DNA of 15,056 nucleotides from UBA11869 sp964544965 (lineage in GTDB: Bacteria; Pseudomonadota; Gammaproteobacteria; Eutrophobiales; Eutrophobiaceae): assembly GCA_964544965.1 (NCBI GenBank), contig CAZJED010000035.1, forward strand, positions 1 to 15,056, in the 5' to 3' direction. A model generated the notes under the pieces. It ran no database searches, was not told the origin of the DNA, and saw nothing but the letters and a program-made list of their open reading frames with translations. Position 1 is the first letter of the stretch. Every line of letters begins with the position of its first letter. Made by a program: the position numbers and the translations under genes. Below, one piece after another: positions 7,342 to 13,783 of the stretch.

Positions 7342-8222
7342 TTAATTTGTTGTTCCGTAATTACATTATTACGACCTAATTTTTTTGCTTTATACAATAA
7401 ATTATCAGCACGTTCTATAAATTTTATTGTATTATCATCATCATGCAATTCTACAAGACCTATTGATAATGAAGTTTTAATTTTTATTTTTTTACAATCA
7501 AATTCTTCTCCACTAATATTTTCTTTAATACGATTAGCAAGGTTATTTCCACCGCTCAGTGATGTATTCCTAAGAATTATACAGAATTCATCACCACCAT
7601 AACGAAACACAAGATCACTTCTACGCATAAATTTTATTAATTTCTGAGCTATACAGTTAAGCAACATATCGCCTATATTATGCCCAAAGCTATCATTTAC
7701 TTTTTTGAAGTTATCTAAATCTAGCATCATTAATAAAAGTTTTTGCTTATAACGTTGGGCGAACTGAATTTCCTGTTCAATTATTTTATCAAATAGCATT
7801 CTATTGTTTAATTTTGTAACTGGATCGATACTAGCATTGGTAATAGCTTGTCTAAAAAGTAATGAATTTTTTATTGGATAACATAGGAGAGGTATTAGGC
7901 TCTCAATTTCTTTAATTTCTGGGTCTGTAAACTTTTTTTTCTTAGATATAATAATTTTTCCAAGATTCTCATTATTTAACTGAAGGACGTAGACTAATTT
8001 TTCCTGAATTACTTTACCTATATTTATATTAATTTTTTCATCCATGTTTTTATAACTTAAGTAATCATGAAAAATAATTTTCTTTAGCTGCTCATCGAAT
8101 AGTTCGATAAGCAGATTTATATCTAATGTTTTTTGTAATACAAATAGCGTGTCTAAGGATTTATTATCTAAATGATTAGTATTATCGGTTGGTGAAATAA
8201 CTTTTTTTGATTCTTTTTGCAT
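7338..8222 (-). CDS. Diguanylate cyclase (GGDEF protein) with a soluble N-terminal region
   Basis: A 294-residue protein with an intact C-terminal GGDEF domain (about 128-288) that should make c-di-GMP from two GTP. Visible motifs are DPVTKLNNR (133-141), the metal-binding DLDNFKKVNDSFGH (168-181), the active site RYGGDEF (207-213), the product-inhibition I-site RRSD (200-203) placed five residues before it, and LYKAKKLGRNNV (276-287). The N-terminal 125 residues have no membrane segment or signal peptide; their size and position suggest a GAF-like sensor domain, but the fold is not certain. Start: ATG with no Shine-Dalgarno site. It follows nadB by 41 nt on the same strand and is probably co-transcribed. 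It overlaps the ligA stop by 4 bp tail to tail. It is likely cytoplasmic and feedback-regulated; the signal it senses is unknown. Confidence 0.93.
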   Translation of the reverse strand: MQKESKKVISPTDNTNHLDNKSLDTLFVLQKTLDINLLIELFDEQLKKIIFHDYLSYKNMDEKININIGKVIQEKLVYVLQLNNENLGKIIISKKKKFTDPEIKEIESLIPLLCYPIKNSLLFRQAITNASIDPVTKLNNRMLFDKIIEQEIQFAQRYKQKLLLMMLDLDNFKKVNDSFGHNIGDMLLNCIAQKLIKFMRRSDLVFRYGGDEFCIILRNTSLSGGNNLANRIKENISGEEFDCKKIKIKTSLSIGLVELHDDDNTIKFIERADNLLYKAKKLGRNNVITEQQIN

Positions 8223-8263
8223 AAAATTAGTTTAATTAATAATTCTAAGTATCCATATGTTTA

Positions 8264-9895
8264 TTATGCTGCCGCATTATTTTTTGCTGAATTCTTTATT
8301 TGTACGATTGTATTTTTTAAGGAATTTGCATCATCTATTGCAGGAAAATCAGTTGTATAATGTAATCCTCTGCTTTCTTTTCTCTTTAGGGCGGATTCAA
8401 TAATTAATTCAGAAACTGACGCTAAGTTTCTAAGTTCAATAAGATCTTTTGTTATTCTAAAATTACCGTAGTATTCAGAAATCTCAGATTGTAATAGCTT
8501 TATTCTGTGATGTGCCCTATCTAATCTTTTTGTTGTTCTTACAATACCAACATAGTCCCACATAAATCTTCTAATTTCATCCCAATTGTGACTTACTACA
8601 ACTTCTTCATCAGAGTTAGTAACTCGACTTTCATCCCATTCAGAAATTTTTTCCGGCATTTTTATATCAGACAATGTTTGTTTGATATGATTAAATGCGG
8701 AATGAGCAAAAACAAAACACTCTAATAGTGAATTACTGGCCATTCTATTTGCACCATGTAATCCCGTATAACTGACTTCTCCTATTGCATATAGCCCAGG
8801 AATATCAGTCTGACCATTTTTATTAACAAGCACACCACCGCATGTGTAATGAGCAGCAGGAACTACAGGGATTGGGTCAGTTGCAATATTTATCCCTAAA
8901 TCAAAACAACGTTGAAAAATATTAGGGAAATGTTTTGCAATAAATTTCTCAGATTTATGAGATATATCTAGATAAACACAATCATGTCCCAATCTTTTCA
9001 TTTCATAATCAATTGCTCTTGCAACAATATCTCTCGGGGCAAGTTCTTGACGATTATCATAGCGGTCCATAAAACTATTACCATCGTTTAAAATTAATTT
9101 TGCACCTTCTCCGCGCAATGCTTCAGATATCAAGAATGATTTTGCCATGGGGTGATAAAGGCATGTAGGATGGAATTGAACAAACTCCATGTTTACAATG
9201 CGACAACCAATTCGTGAAGCCATTGCAATACCATCTCCGGTACAACTATCAGGATTGCTCGTGTATAGATAAACTTTACCTGCACCACCAGTTGCCAATA
9301 CAATATTTCGAGCTCTGAAAACTTTAACGTTTTGCTTTGTATCATCAAGAACATAGGCTCCAATGCATCGAGATTTATTTTTTAAGAATTTATTGCTGAT
9401 AATCAAATCAACTGCTATGTGATGCTCAAATAACTCAATATTTTTGTGCTGCCTTACTCTTGATTCAAGTGTAGTTTCAATCGCTTTGCCAGTTGCATCA
9501 GCAGCGTGAATTACACGTCGGTGGCTATGCCCCCCCTCTTTGTGTAGATGGAAAACTGAAGATTTTTTTGAAGAGTGATTTGAGCGTGTAAAATCAACAC
9601 CTATGTCAACTAACCAGTCAATGCTTTCTTGAGCATGCTTAACAACAAATTCGACAATTTTAGGGTCACATAGTCCGGCGCCTGTTGTTAATGTATCTTC
9701 CACATGAGATTCAATGGAATCATGTTTATCCAATACAGCAGAAACACCGCCTTGCGCATATAAGGTAGCGCCCTCAATTAGGACATTTTTTGACAAAACG
9801 GCAACTTTTGAGTGATCAGCAAGTTTAAGTGCTAAACTAAGACCAGCTGCACCACTGCCGATTATCAAAACATCATATTCTAATTGGTCATGCAT
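8264..9895 (-). CDS. nadB: L-aspartate oxidase NadB
   Basis: A 543-residue flavoprotein, close to the E. coli length (540). It oxidises L-aspartate to iminoaspartate, the first step of NAD synthesis from aspartate, handing the unstable product to NadA (not in the window). The FAD-binding motif GSGAAG lies at 13-18, YAQGGVSAV at 46-54 and KEGGHSHRR at 119-127. QFHPT is at 240-244, RGEG at 261-264, LAPRDIVARAI at 285-295 and HYTCGG at 349-354. GLHGANRMASNSLLEC (378-393) binds flavin. By alignment to E. coli, Glu120, His242, Arg288 and His349 are the substrate-site residues, and all are present. The ATG is the only sensible start but lacks a Shine-Dalgarno site. It is divergent from rpoE, as in many gammaproteobacteria. 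The cyclase gene follows it. Confidence 0.97.
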   Translation of the reverse strand: MHDQLEYDVLIIGSGAAGLSLALKLADHSKVAVLSKNVLIEGATLYAQGGVSAVLDKHDSIESHVEDTLTTGAGLCDPKIVEFVVKHAQESIDWLVDIGVDFTRSNHSSKKSSVFHLHKEGGHSHRRVIHAADATGKAIETTLESRVRQHKNIELFEHHIAVDLIISNKFLKNKSRCIGAYVLDDTKQNVKVFRARNIVLATGGAGKVYLYTSNPDSCTGDGIAMASRIGCRIVNMEFVQFHPTCLYHPMAKSFLISEALRGEGAKLILNDGNSFMDRYDNRQELAPRDIVARAIDYEMKRLGHDCVYLDISHKSEKFIAKHFPNIFQRCFDLGINIATDPIPVVPAAHYTCGGVLVNKNGQTDIPGLYAIGEVSYTGLHGANRMASNSLLECFVFAHSAFNHIKQTLSDIKMPEKISEWDESRVTNSDEEVVVSHNWDEIRRFMWDYVGIVRTTKRLDRAHHRIKLLQSEISEYYGNFRITKDLIELRNLASVSELIIESALKRKESRGLHYTTDFPAIDDANSLKNTIVQIKNSAKNNAAA

Positions 9896-9937
9896 AAATG
9901 TTAAGGTAATATATTTATTTATTTATCTAACTCTTTG

Positions 9938-9943
9938 ATTATA
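9938..9943 (-). promoter_or_regulatory. Candidate -10 box for nadB
   Basis: The complement of 9938-9943 is TATAAT. Transcription would begin near 9931, about 36 nt before the nadB ATG. No -35 hexamer is recognisable at the right distance, and the region is so AT-rich that a chance match is possible. Confidence 0.25.
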
Positions 9944-9956
9944 TAATATTAATATA

Positions 9957-9985
9957 TTCATTATTTCTATCTAGAAAAGTATAAT
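9957..9985 (+). promoter_or_regulatory. Candidate housekeeping promoter for the rpoE operon
   Basis: TTCATT (9957-9962) is followed after 17 nt by a perfect TATAAT (9980-9985), giving a start near 9992 and a leader of about 43 nt. The -35 match is poor (3 of 6). I looked for the sigma-E type pattern (GAAC, then about 16 nt, then TCTGA or TCAAA) that autoregulates this operon in other species and did not see one in 9896-10034. Confidence 0.38.
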
Positions 9986-10034
9986 ATTTTTCAGCATTAA
10001 TATACAAAATACTAGCATATGAGGAAGCCCCCCG

Positions 10035-10613
10035 ATGGCTGATGATATTACAGATAAGGAGATTATTGAACGCGTAAAAAATGGTGACAAAAAGGCATAT
10101 GACCTTCTCGTGATTAAATATCAGCAGCGTGTCATTAATCTTATATCTAGATTTGTTAAAAATCATAGTGATGCTTTAGATGTTTCACAAGAAACTTTTA
10201 TTAAAGCATATAGGGCATTACCTAACTTTCGCGGGGAAAGCGCCTTTTATACGTGGTTATATCGGATTGCTGTCAATACAGCCAAAAATCACCTAACTGT
10301 GCAATCACGTAAAATCACAAAAAGTGACTACGACGTTACTGATATTGAACAAATTGAAGGTAATATGAGTCTAACGGAGCATACTACACCGGAAAACTTA
10401 TTACTTAAGGATGAATTACAGGAGATAGTGCTTAAAACTATCGAAAATTTACCTGAGGATTTAAAATCAGCGATTATGCTTAGGGAAATAGAAGGGTTAA
10501 GCTATGAAGAGATAGCAAGTGTAATGGAATGTCCAGTTGGAACGGTTAGATCGAGGATATTTCGTGCTCGTGAAATGATAGATAATAAAATTAAACCATT
10601 ACTACAGAATTAA
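10035..10613 (+). CDS. rpoE: RNA polymerase sigma factor RpoE (AlgU), extracytoplasmic stress
   Basis: A 192-residue group 4 (ECF) sigma factor, one residue longer than E. coli RpoE and clearly alignable along its whole length. Region 2 spans about 10-92 and includes FRGESAFYTWLYRIAVNTAKN (65-85), which contacts the -10 element and core polymerase. Region 4 spans about 128-185 with LPEDLKSAIMLREIEGLSYEEIA and the helix-turn-helix ending in CPVGTVRSRIFRARE (166-180), which reads the -35 element. It directs envelope-stress genes once released from RseA. GAGGA at 10021-10025, 9 nt before the ATG, is one of the few strong Shine-Dalgarno sites in the window. rseA follows after 24 nt. The tight pairing with rseA, rseB and mucD identifies it as RpoE/AlgU rather than another ECF sigma. 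Confidence 0.97.
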   Translation: MADDITDKEIIERVKNGDKKAYDLLVIKYQQRVINLISRFVKNHSDALDVSQETFIKAYRALPNFRGESAFYTWLYRIAVNTAKNHLTVQSRKITKSDYDVTDIEQIEGNMSLTEHTTPENLLLKDELQEIVLKTIENLPEDLKSAIMLREIEGLSYEEIASVMECPVGTVRSRIFRAREMIDNKIKPLLQN

Positions 10614-10637
10614 ATACATATAAGGCACATAATAATA

Positions 10638-11207
10638 ATGCAGAAAGATATTAATGAAGTTATATCAACATTGGTTGATGGTGAGCAGGGTAAAAATAAA
10701 GATATTTTAGAAGAGCTAATTCATGATGATAATATGAAAGGAGTATGGAAGCGCTATCATTTAATCCGTGACTGCCTTCGTGGAAATTTACCTGACAAGA
10801 TTTATAATAATTTTACATCCAAAGTAAACCAGCATCTAGAAAACGAACCTGTAATCAATCCCTCCAAAAAGACCAATCAATTTAGACAAGAATCTATTAT
10901 TGGTTTCGCAATTGCAGCTTCAGTTGCTGTTTTAGCAATATTAACTATTCAATATAAAGCCAATTTATCGTCAATTGTAACAAAAGATAGTGTCGTAATG
11001 GATAAAGCGATAGTTGAACCTCAATTTGAAACGTTTAGTTTTCCAGAGGCACCTGTGTCTCCCGCAGCTCTTGAACAATCAACTAATTCAATCACAGAGC
11101 AAAGATTGAATAATTATTTAATTAATCATAGTAAATATAAACATAATATAAAAATGAATAGCGTCCTGCCTTATGCTCGAATTGTTACTATTGAGTCAAA
11201 GGAGTAG
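10638..11207 (+). CDS. rseA: Anti-sigma-E factor RseA (MucA)
   Basis: A 189-residue single-pass inner-membrane protein. The N-terminal cytoplasmic domain (1-75) has the anti-sigma pattern ISTLVDGE (9-16) and W-x-R-Y-H-L-I-R-D (37-45), which clamps RpoE. Residues 87-105 form the membrane helix. The periplasmic part (about 106-189) ends in a segment, RLNNYLINHSKYKHN (156-170) and LPYARIVT (177-184), resembling the conserved MucA region bound by RseB/MucB. Under envelope stress, regulated proteolysis of this protein frees RpoE. It lies between rpoE and rseB in the standard order. AAGG lies about 13 nt before the ATG, a weak spacing. The periplasmic and cytoplasmic domains are both complete, with no sign of the truncations seen in mucoid Pseudomonas. 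Confidence 0.92.
   Translation: MQKDINEVISTLVDGEQGKNKDILEELIHDDNMKGVWKRYHLIRDCLRGNLPDKIYNNFTSKVNQHLENEPVINPSKKTNQFRQESIIGFAIAASVAVLAILTIQYKANLSSIVTKDSVVMDKAIVEPQFETFSFPEAPVSPAALEQSTNSITEQRLNNYLINHSKYKHNIKMNSVLPYARIVTIESKE
11198..11204 (+). promoter_or_regulatory. Strong Shine-Dalgarno site that decides the rseB start
   Basis: AAAGGAG at 11198-11204 lies 7 nt before TTG 11212, the best ribosome-binding match in the window. It overlaps the last codons of rseA. The upstream in-frame ATG at 11173 has no comparable site, so the TTG is favoured as the rseB start. Confidence 0.75.
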
Positions 11208-11211
11208 TTTT

Positions 11212-12192
11212 TTGAGATTTCTATTCACACCTAGTTTAATTTTCTATATTTTTATTTACTCAGTACTTGTTAATGCAAATAGTATTTCACCTAATCCAAA
11301 AGAACTAATAGCGGAAATGTCTAATGCAAATAGCGAATTAAATTATGATGGTGTTTTTGTTTATCGGTACGATAAGCAGATTGATACTATGAGAATTATT
11401 CATAAAAAGAACAGTAATGGAGCTATATACGAACGTCTTATTGCATTAACAGGGAATAAAAGAGAAATTATAAGAGATAATGATAGAGTAAAATATTTTT
11501 TTCCAGAAAATAAGGTAGCTATTATCGAGAAAAGCAAGTTAGGGCAATTAATCTCGTCTTATATGCCTGATTCTATTCAATCAATATCTAAATTTTATAC
11601 TTTTAATGTTGTGGGGCAAGGCCGTATTGCGGGATTAAATGCCTGGATTGTAAACATTAAGCCAATAGATAGATTTCGATATGGCTACCAAGTTTGGATA
11701 GATAAGGAATCAAAATTGTTACTTAAATCTAAGCTTAAAAATTTCCAAGGCGTAACACTAGAACAAATAATGTTTATCCAGTTAAGTGTTGTAAAAAATA
11801 TAGATAATATTTTATTAAAACCTTCATTTAATGAACAAAATTTTACTTGGATCAACAATGTTAGAGATAATTCTTATTCTTATGATAATGTTAGAAAAAA
11901 ATGGATGCCTTCATGGATACCTGAGGGTTTTTTAATGAGTGGATATACCATTGATCCCATGCCAACAAGCGCAATACCCGTGGATCATTTTATTTATACA
12001 GATGGACTCGCTACAATTTCAATTTACGTTGAAAAACTTAATAAACAGCAGCCTATTAGTACAGAGACAACCAATTTTGGCGGTGTAAATACTTACTCAA
12101 TATCAACGGATGGTTATCAAATAACAGCTGTTGGCGAAGTCCCGAAAGCGACCGTTGAATTAATCGCAAATTCTGTGAAATTATCCCCATAG
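11212..12192 (+). CDS. rseB: Sigma-E regulator RseB (MucB), periplasmic
   Basis: A protein of 326 residues if started at TTG 11212. RseB binds the periplasmic part of RseA and shields it from proteolysis; mis-localised lipids or lipopolysaccharide release it. The N-terminus MRFLFTPSLIFYIFIY is a signal peptide with a plausible cut after Val-Asn-Ala (20-22). The larger LolA/LolB-like domain covers about 27-205, with NYDGVFVYRY (44-53) and RYGYQVWIDKESKLLLKS (156-173) as family motifs. The smaller C-terminal domain covers about 230-326 (WMPSWIPEGF at 231-240, VDHFIYTDGLATISIYVE at 257-274). A longer version beginning at ATG 11173 would add 13 residues before the signal peptide and overlap rseA by 35 nt; the perfectly spaced AAAGGAG and clean signal peptide favour the TTG. 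The TTG lies 4 nt after the rseA stop. Confidence 0.9.
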   Translation: MRFLFTPSLIFYIFIYSVLVNANSISPNPKELIAEMSNANSELNYDGVFVYRYDKQIDTMRIIHKKNSNGAIYERLIALTGNKREIIRDNDRVKYFFPENKVAIIEKSKLGQLISSYMPDSIQSISKFYTFNVVGQGRIAGLNAWIVNIKPIDRFRYGYQVWIDKESKLLLKSKLKNFQGVTLEQIMFIQLSVVKNIDNILLKPSFNEQNFTWINNVRDNSYSYDNVRKKWMPSWIPEGFLMSGYTIDPMPTSAIPVDHFIYTDGLATISIYVEKLNKQQPISTETTNFGGVNTYSISTDGYQITAVGEVPKATVELIANSVKLSP

Positions 12193-12220
12193 ATATTAAT
12201 TAGATAATGGTAAAAAAATA

Positions 12221-13645
12221 ATGCGAGAAAGAATATTGAGAAATTTCTTTGTTTTTTGTTTATATTTTTGTTCGAGCCTCGCATATTCACAATCACTTCC
12301 TGACTTTACTCCACTTGTTGAGAAAAATTCAGCGGCAGTTGTTAATATCAGTACTAGTTCAAGAGTTTCGGGTAAAAAGATACCTCAAGGTTTTAATATG
12401 CCTGATATTCCCGAGGATAGCCCGTTTTATGATTTTTTTAAAAAATATTTTGGTGATATTCCTGAAGGGCATGGTCAATCTCAAGAACGTTCTTCATTGG
12501 GTTCAGGCTTTATTATTTCAAAAGATGGGTATGTCATAACAAATCATCATGTTGTAAAAGATGCAGATGAAATCATTGTTAGACTAAATGACAGAAGAGA
12601 GTTTATTGCTGATTTAGTTGGTTCTGACGCAAGAAGCGACATAGCTGTTTTGAAAATTGAAGGAAAAAAATTACCGTTTTTAAAATTTGGGGATTCATCT
12701 AAAGTAAATGTTGGGGAATGGGTGTTAGCCATTGGCTCTCCTTTTGGTTTTGATTATTCAGTTACTGCTGGAATTATTAGTGCTATAGGGCGTAGCTTGC
12801 CCAATGAAAATTATGTTCCTTTTATACAAACAGATGTAGCAATTAATCCTGGGAATTCTGGCGGACCATTATTTAATCTTGATGGAGAGGTTATTGGCGT
12901 TAATTCACAAATATATAGTCGAACTGGCGGCTTTATGGGCCTATCTTTTGCTGTACCTGTTAACGTAGTTGAAAATGTATATAATCAACTAAAAGAGCAA
13001 GGACGTGTTTCAAGAGGCTGGCTAGGTGTACTTATTCAAGATGTAACCCGTGAATTAGCCGAATCATTTGATATGACTCATCCGCATGGTGCGCTAATTG
13101 CAAAAGTTTTGCCTGATGGACCAGCAGAAAAAGGAGGAATTGAAGTTGGAGATATAATTGTAAAATTTAATGGAAATAAAATTAGTTTCTCTTCCGATTT
13201 ACCTCCCTTAGTAGGCAGTACATTAGTTGGTAGTACCGTATCAGTAGATATTATAAGACGCTCTAAAGCTAAGAAAATTAAGATTAAAATATTGGAATTG
13301 CCCACCGACGATCAAGTGGCGTCTAAAAAATCAATAGATAATTCTGATCCTCTTAAGAATCCTCTAAATATAGTCGTTAAAAATTTAACAGAAGATCAAA
13401 AGAAACAAATTGATATTTATGATCATGGTGTTTTGGTTGAGCAAATTGCTCCTGGTCCAGCACAAGAATCAGGTATACGTAGGGGGGACGTACTTCTTCT
13501 TTTAGATAATGTTAAGATTGAAGATGTTAATCACTTCAATAAATTAGTCAAAGAATTACCAAAAGAACGTTCAATATCAGTTTTAATTCAAAGACGGGAT
13601 GGTCCAGTTTTTCTAGCTCTAAAGTTAGATAAACAATCTAAATAG
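12221..13645 (+). CDS. mucD: Periplasmic serine protease/chaperone MucD (DegP/HtrA family)
   Basis: A 474-residue HtrA-family protein. A signal peptide (1-23) ends in Leu-Ala-Tyr-Ser. The trypsin-like domain (about 28-255) holds the catalytic triad His110 in TNHHVV, Asp140 in RSDIAVL and Ser213 in GNSGGPL. Two PDZ domains follow, at about 262-358 and 380-470 (GVLVEQIAPGPAQESGIRRGDV at 403-424). Two PDZ domains and a cleavable signal peptide point to MucD/DegP rather than the membrane-anchored, one-PDZ DegS. It degrades or refolds damaged periplasmic proteins and dampens the sigma-E response in Pseudomonas. It follows rseB by only 28 nt with no rseC/mucC between. The start has no clear Shine-Dalgarno site, only an A-rich run. 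All catalytic residues are intact. Confidence 0.95.
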   Translation: MRERILRNFFVFCLYFCSSLAYSQSLPDFTPLVEKNSAAVVNISTSSRVSGKKIPQGFNMPDIPEDSPFYDFFKKYFGDIPEGHGQSQERSSLGSGFIISKDGYVITNHHVVKDADEIIVRLNDRREFIADLVGSDARSDIAVLKIEGKKLPFLKFGDSSKVNVGEWVLAIGSPFGFDYSVTAGIISAIGRSLPNENYVPFIQTDVAINPGNSGGPLFNLDGEVIGVNSQIYSRTGGFMGLSFAVPVNVVENVYNQLKEQGRVSRGWLGVLIQDVTRELAESFDMTHPHGALIAKVLPDGPAEKGGIEVGDIIVKFNGNKISFSSDLPPLVGSTLVGSTVSVDIIRRSKAKKIKIKILELPTDDQVASKKSIDNSDPLKNPLNIVVKNLTEDQKKQIDIYDHGVLVEQIAPGPAQESGIRRGDVLLLLDNVKIEDVNHFNKLVKELPKERSISVLIQRRDGPVFLALKLDKQSK

Positions 13646-13783
13646 TCTGCTAGTCTTATTGATGCAAAGATTTGTTTGCGCATTATCGATATATTTTTCT
13701 CTGATTTCGTTTAAAGCCTGACTGATATCGTATAGAATCGCGCCATTTGCACAATCTTTACAGGTATAATAAATAGACTGCCA
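13646..13783 (+). promoter_or_regulatory. mucD-lepA intergenic region with a candidate lepA -10 box
   Basis: This 138-bp gap holds a perfect TATAAT at 13765-13770 without a good -35. Transcription from it would start near 13777, leaving only about 7 nt before the lepA ATG, so the message would be nearly leaderless. An imperfect hairpin (GCAAA/TTTGC, about 13664-13679) lies after mucD but has no adjacent T-run, so I do not call it a terminator. lepA may also be read from the sigma-E operon. Confidence 0.33.

Noticed and set aside
9939..10166. Minus-strand open frame of 75 codons across the rpoE start
   Set aside because: It is antisense to the well-conserved rpoE N-terminus and covers the divergent promoter region; the protein resembles no family and has no ribosome-binding site.
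11173..11211. ATG 11173 as the rseB start
   Set aside because: It has no ribosome-binding site and adds residues before a signal peptide that is already complete from TTG 11212.
12249..12539. Plus-strand open frame of 96 codons inside mucD
   Set aside because: It is in another frame of the mucD signal peptide and protease region, which is strongly supported by homology.
13662..13702. Hairpin after mucD considered as an intrinsic terminator
   Set aside because: The stem is about 5 bp with a bulge, and the nearest T-run begins more than 10 nt away, so it does not fit the usual form.
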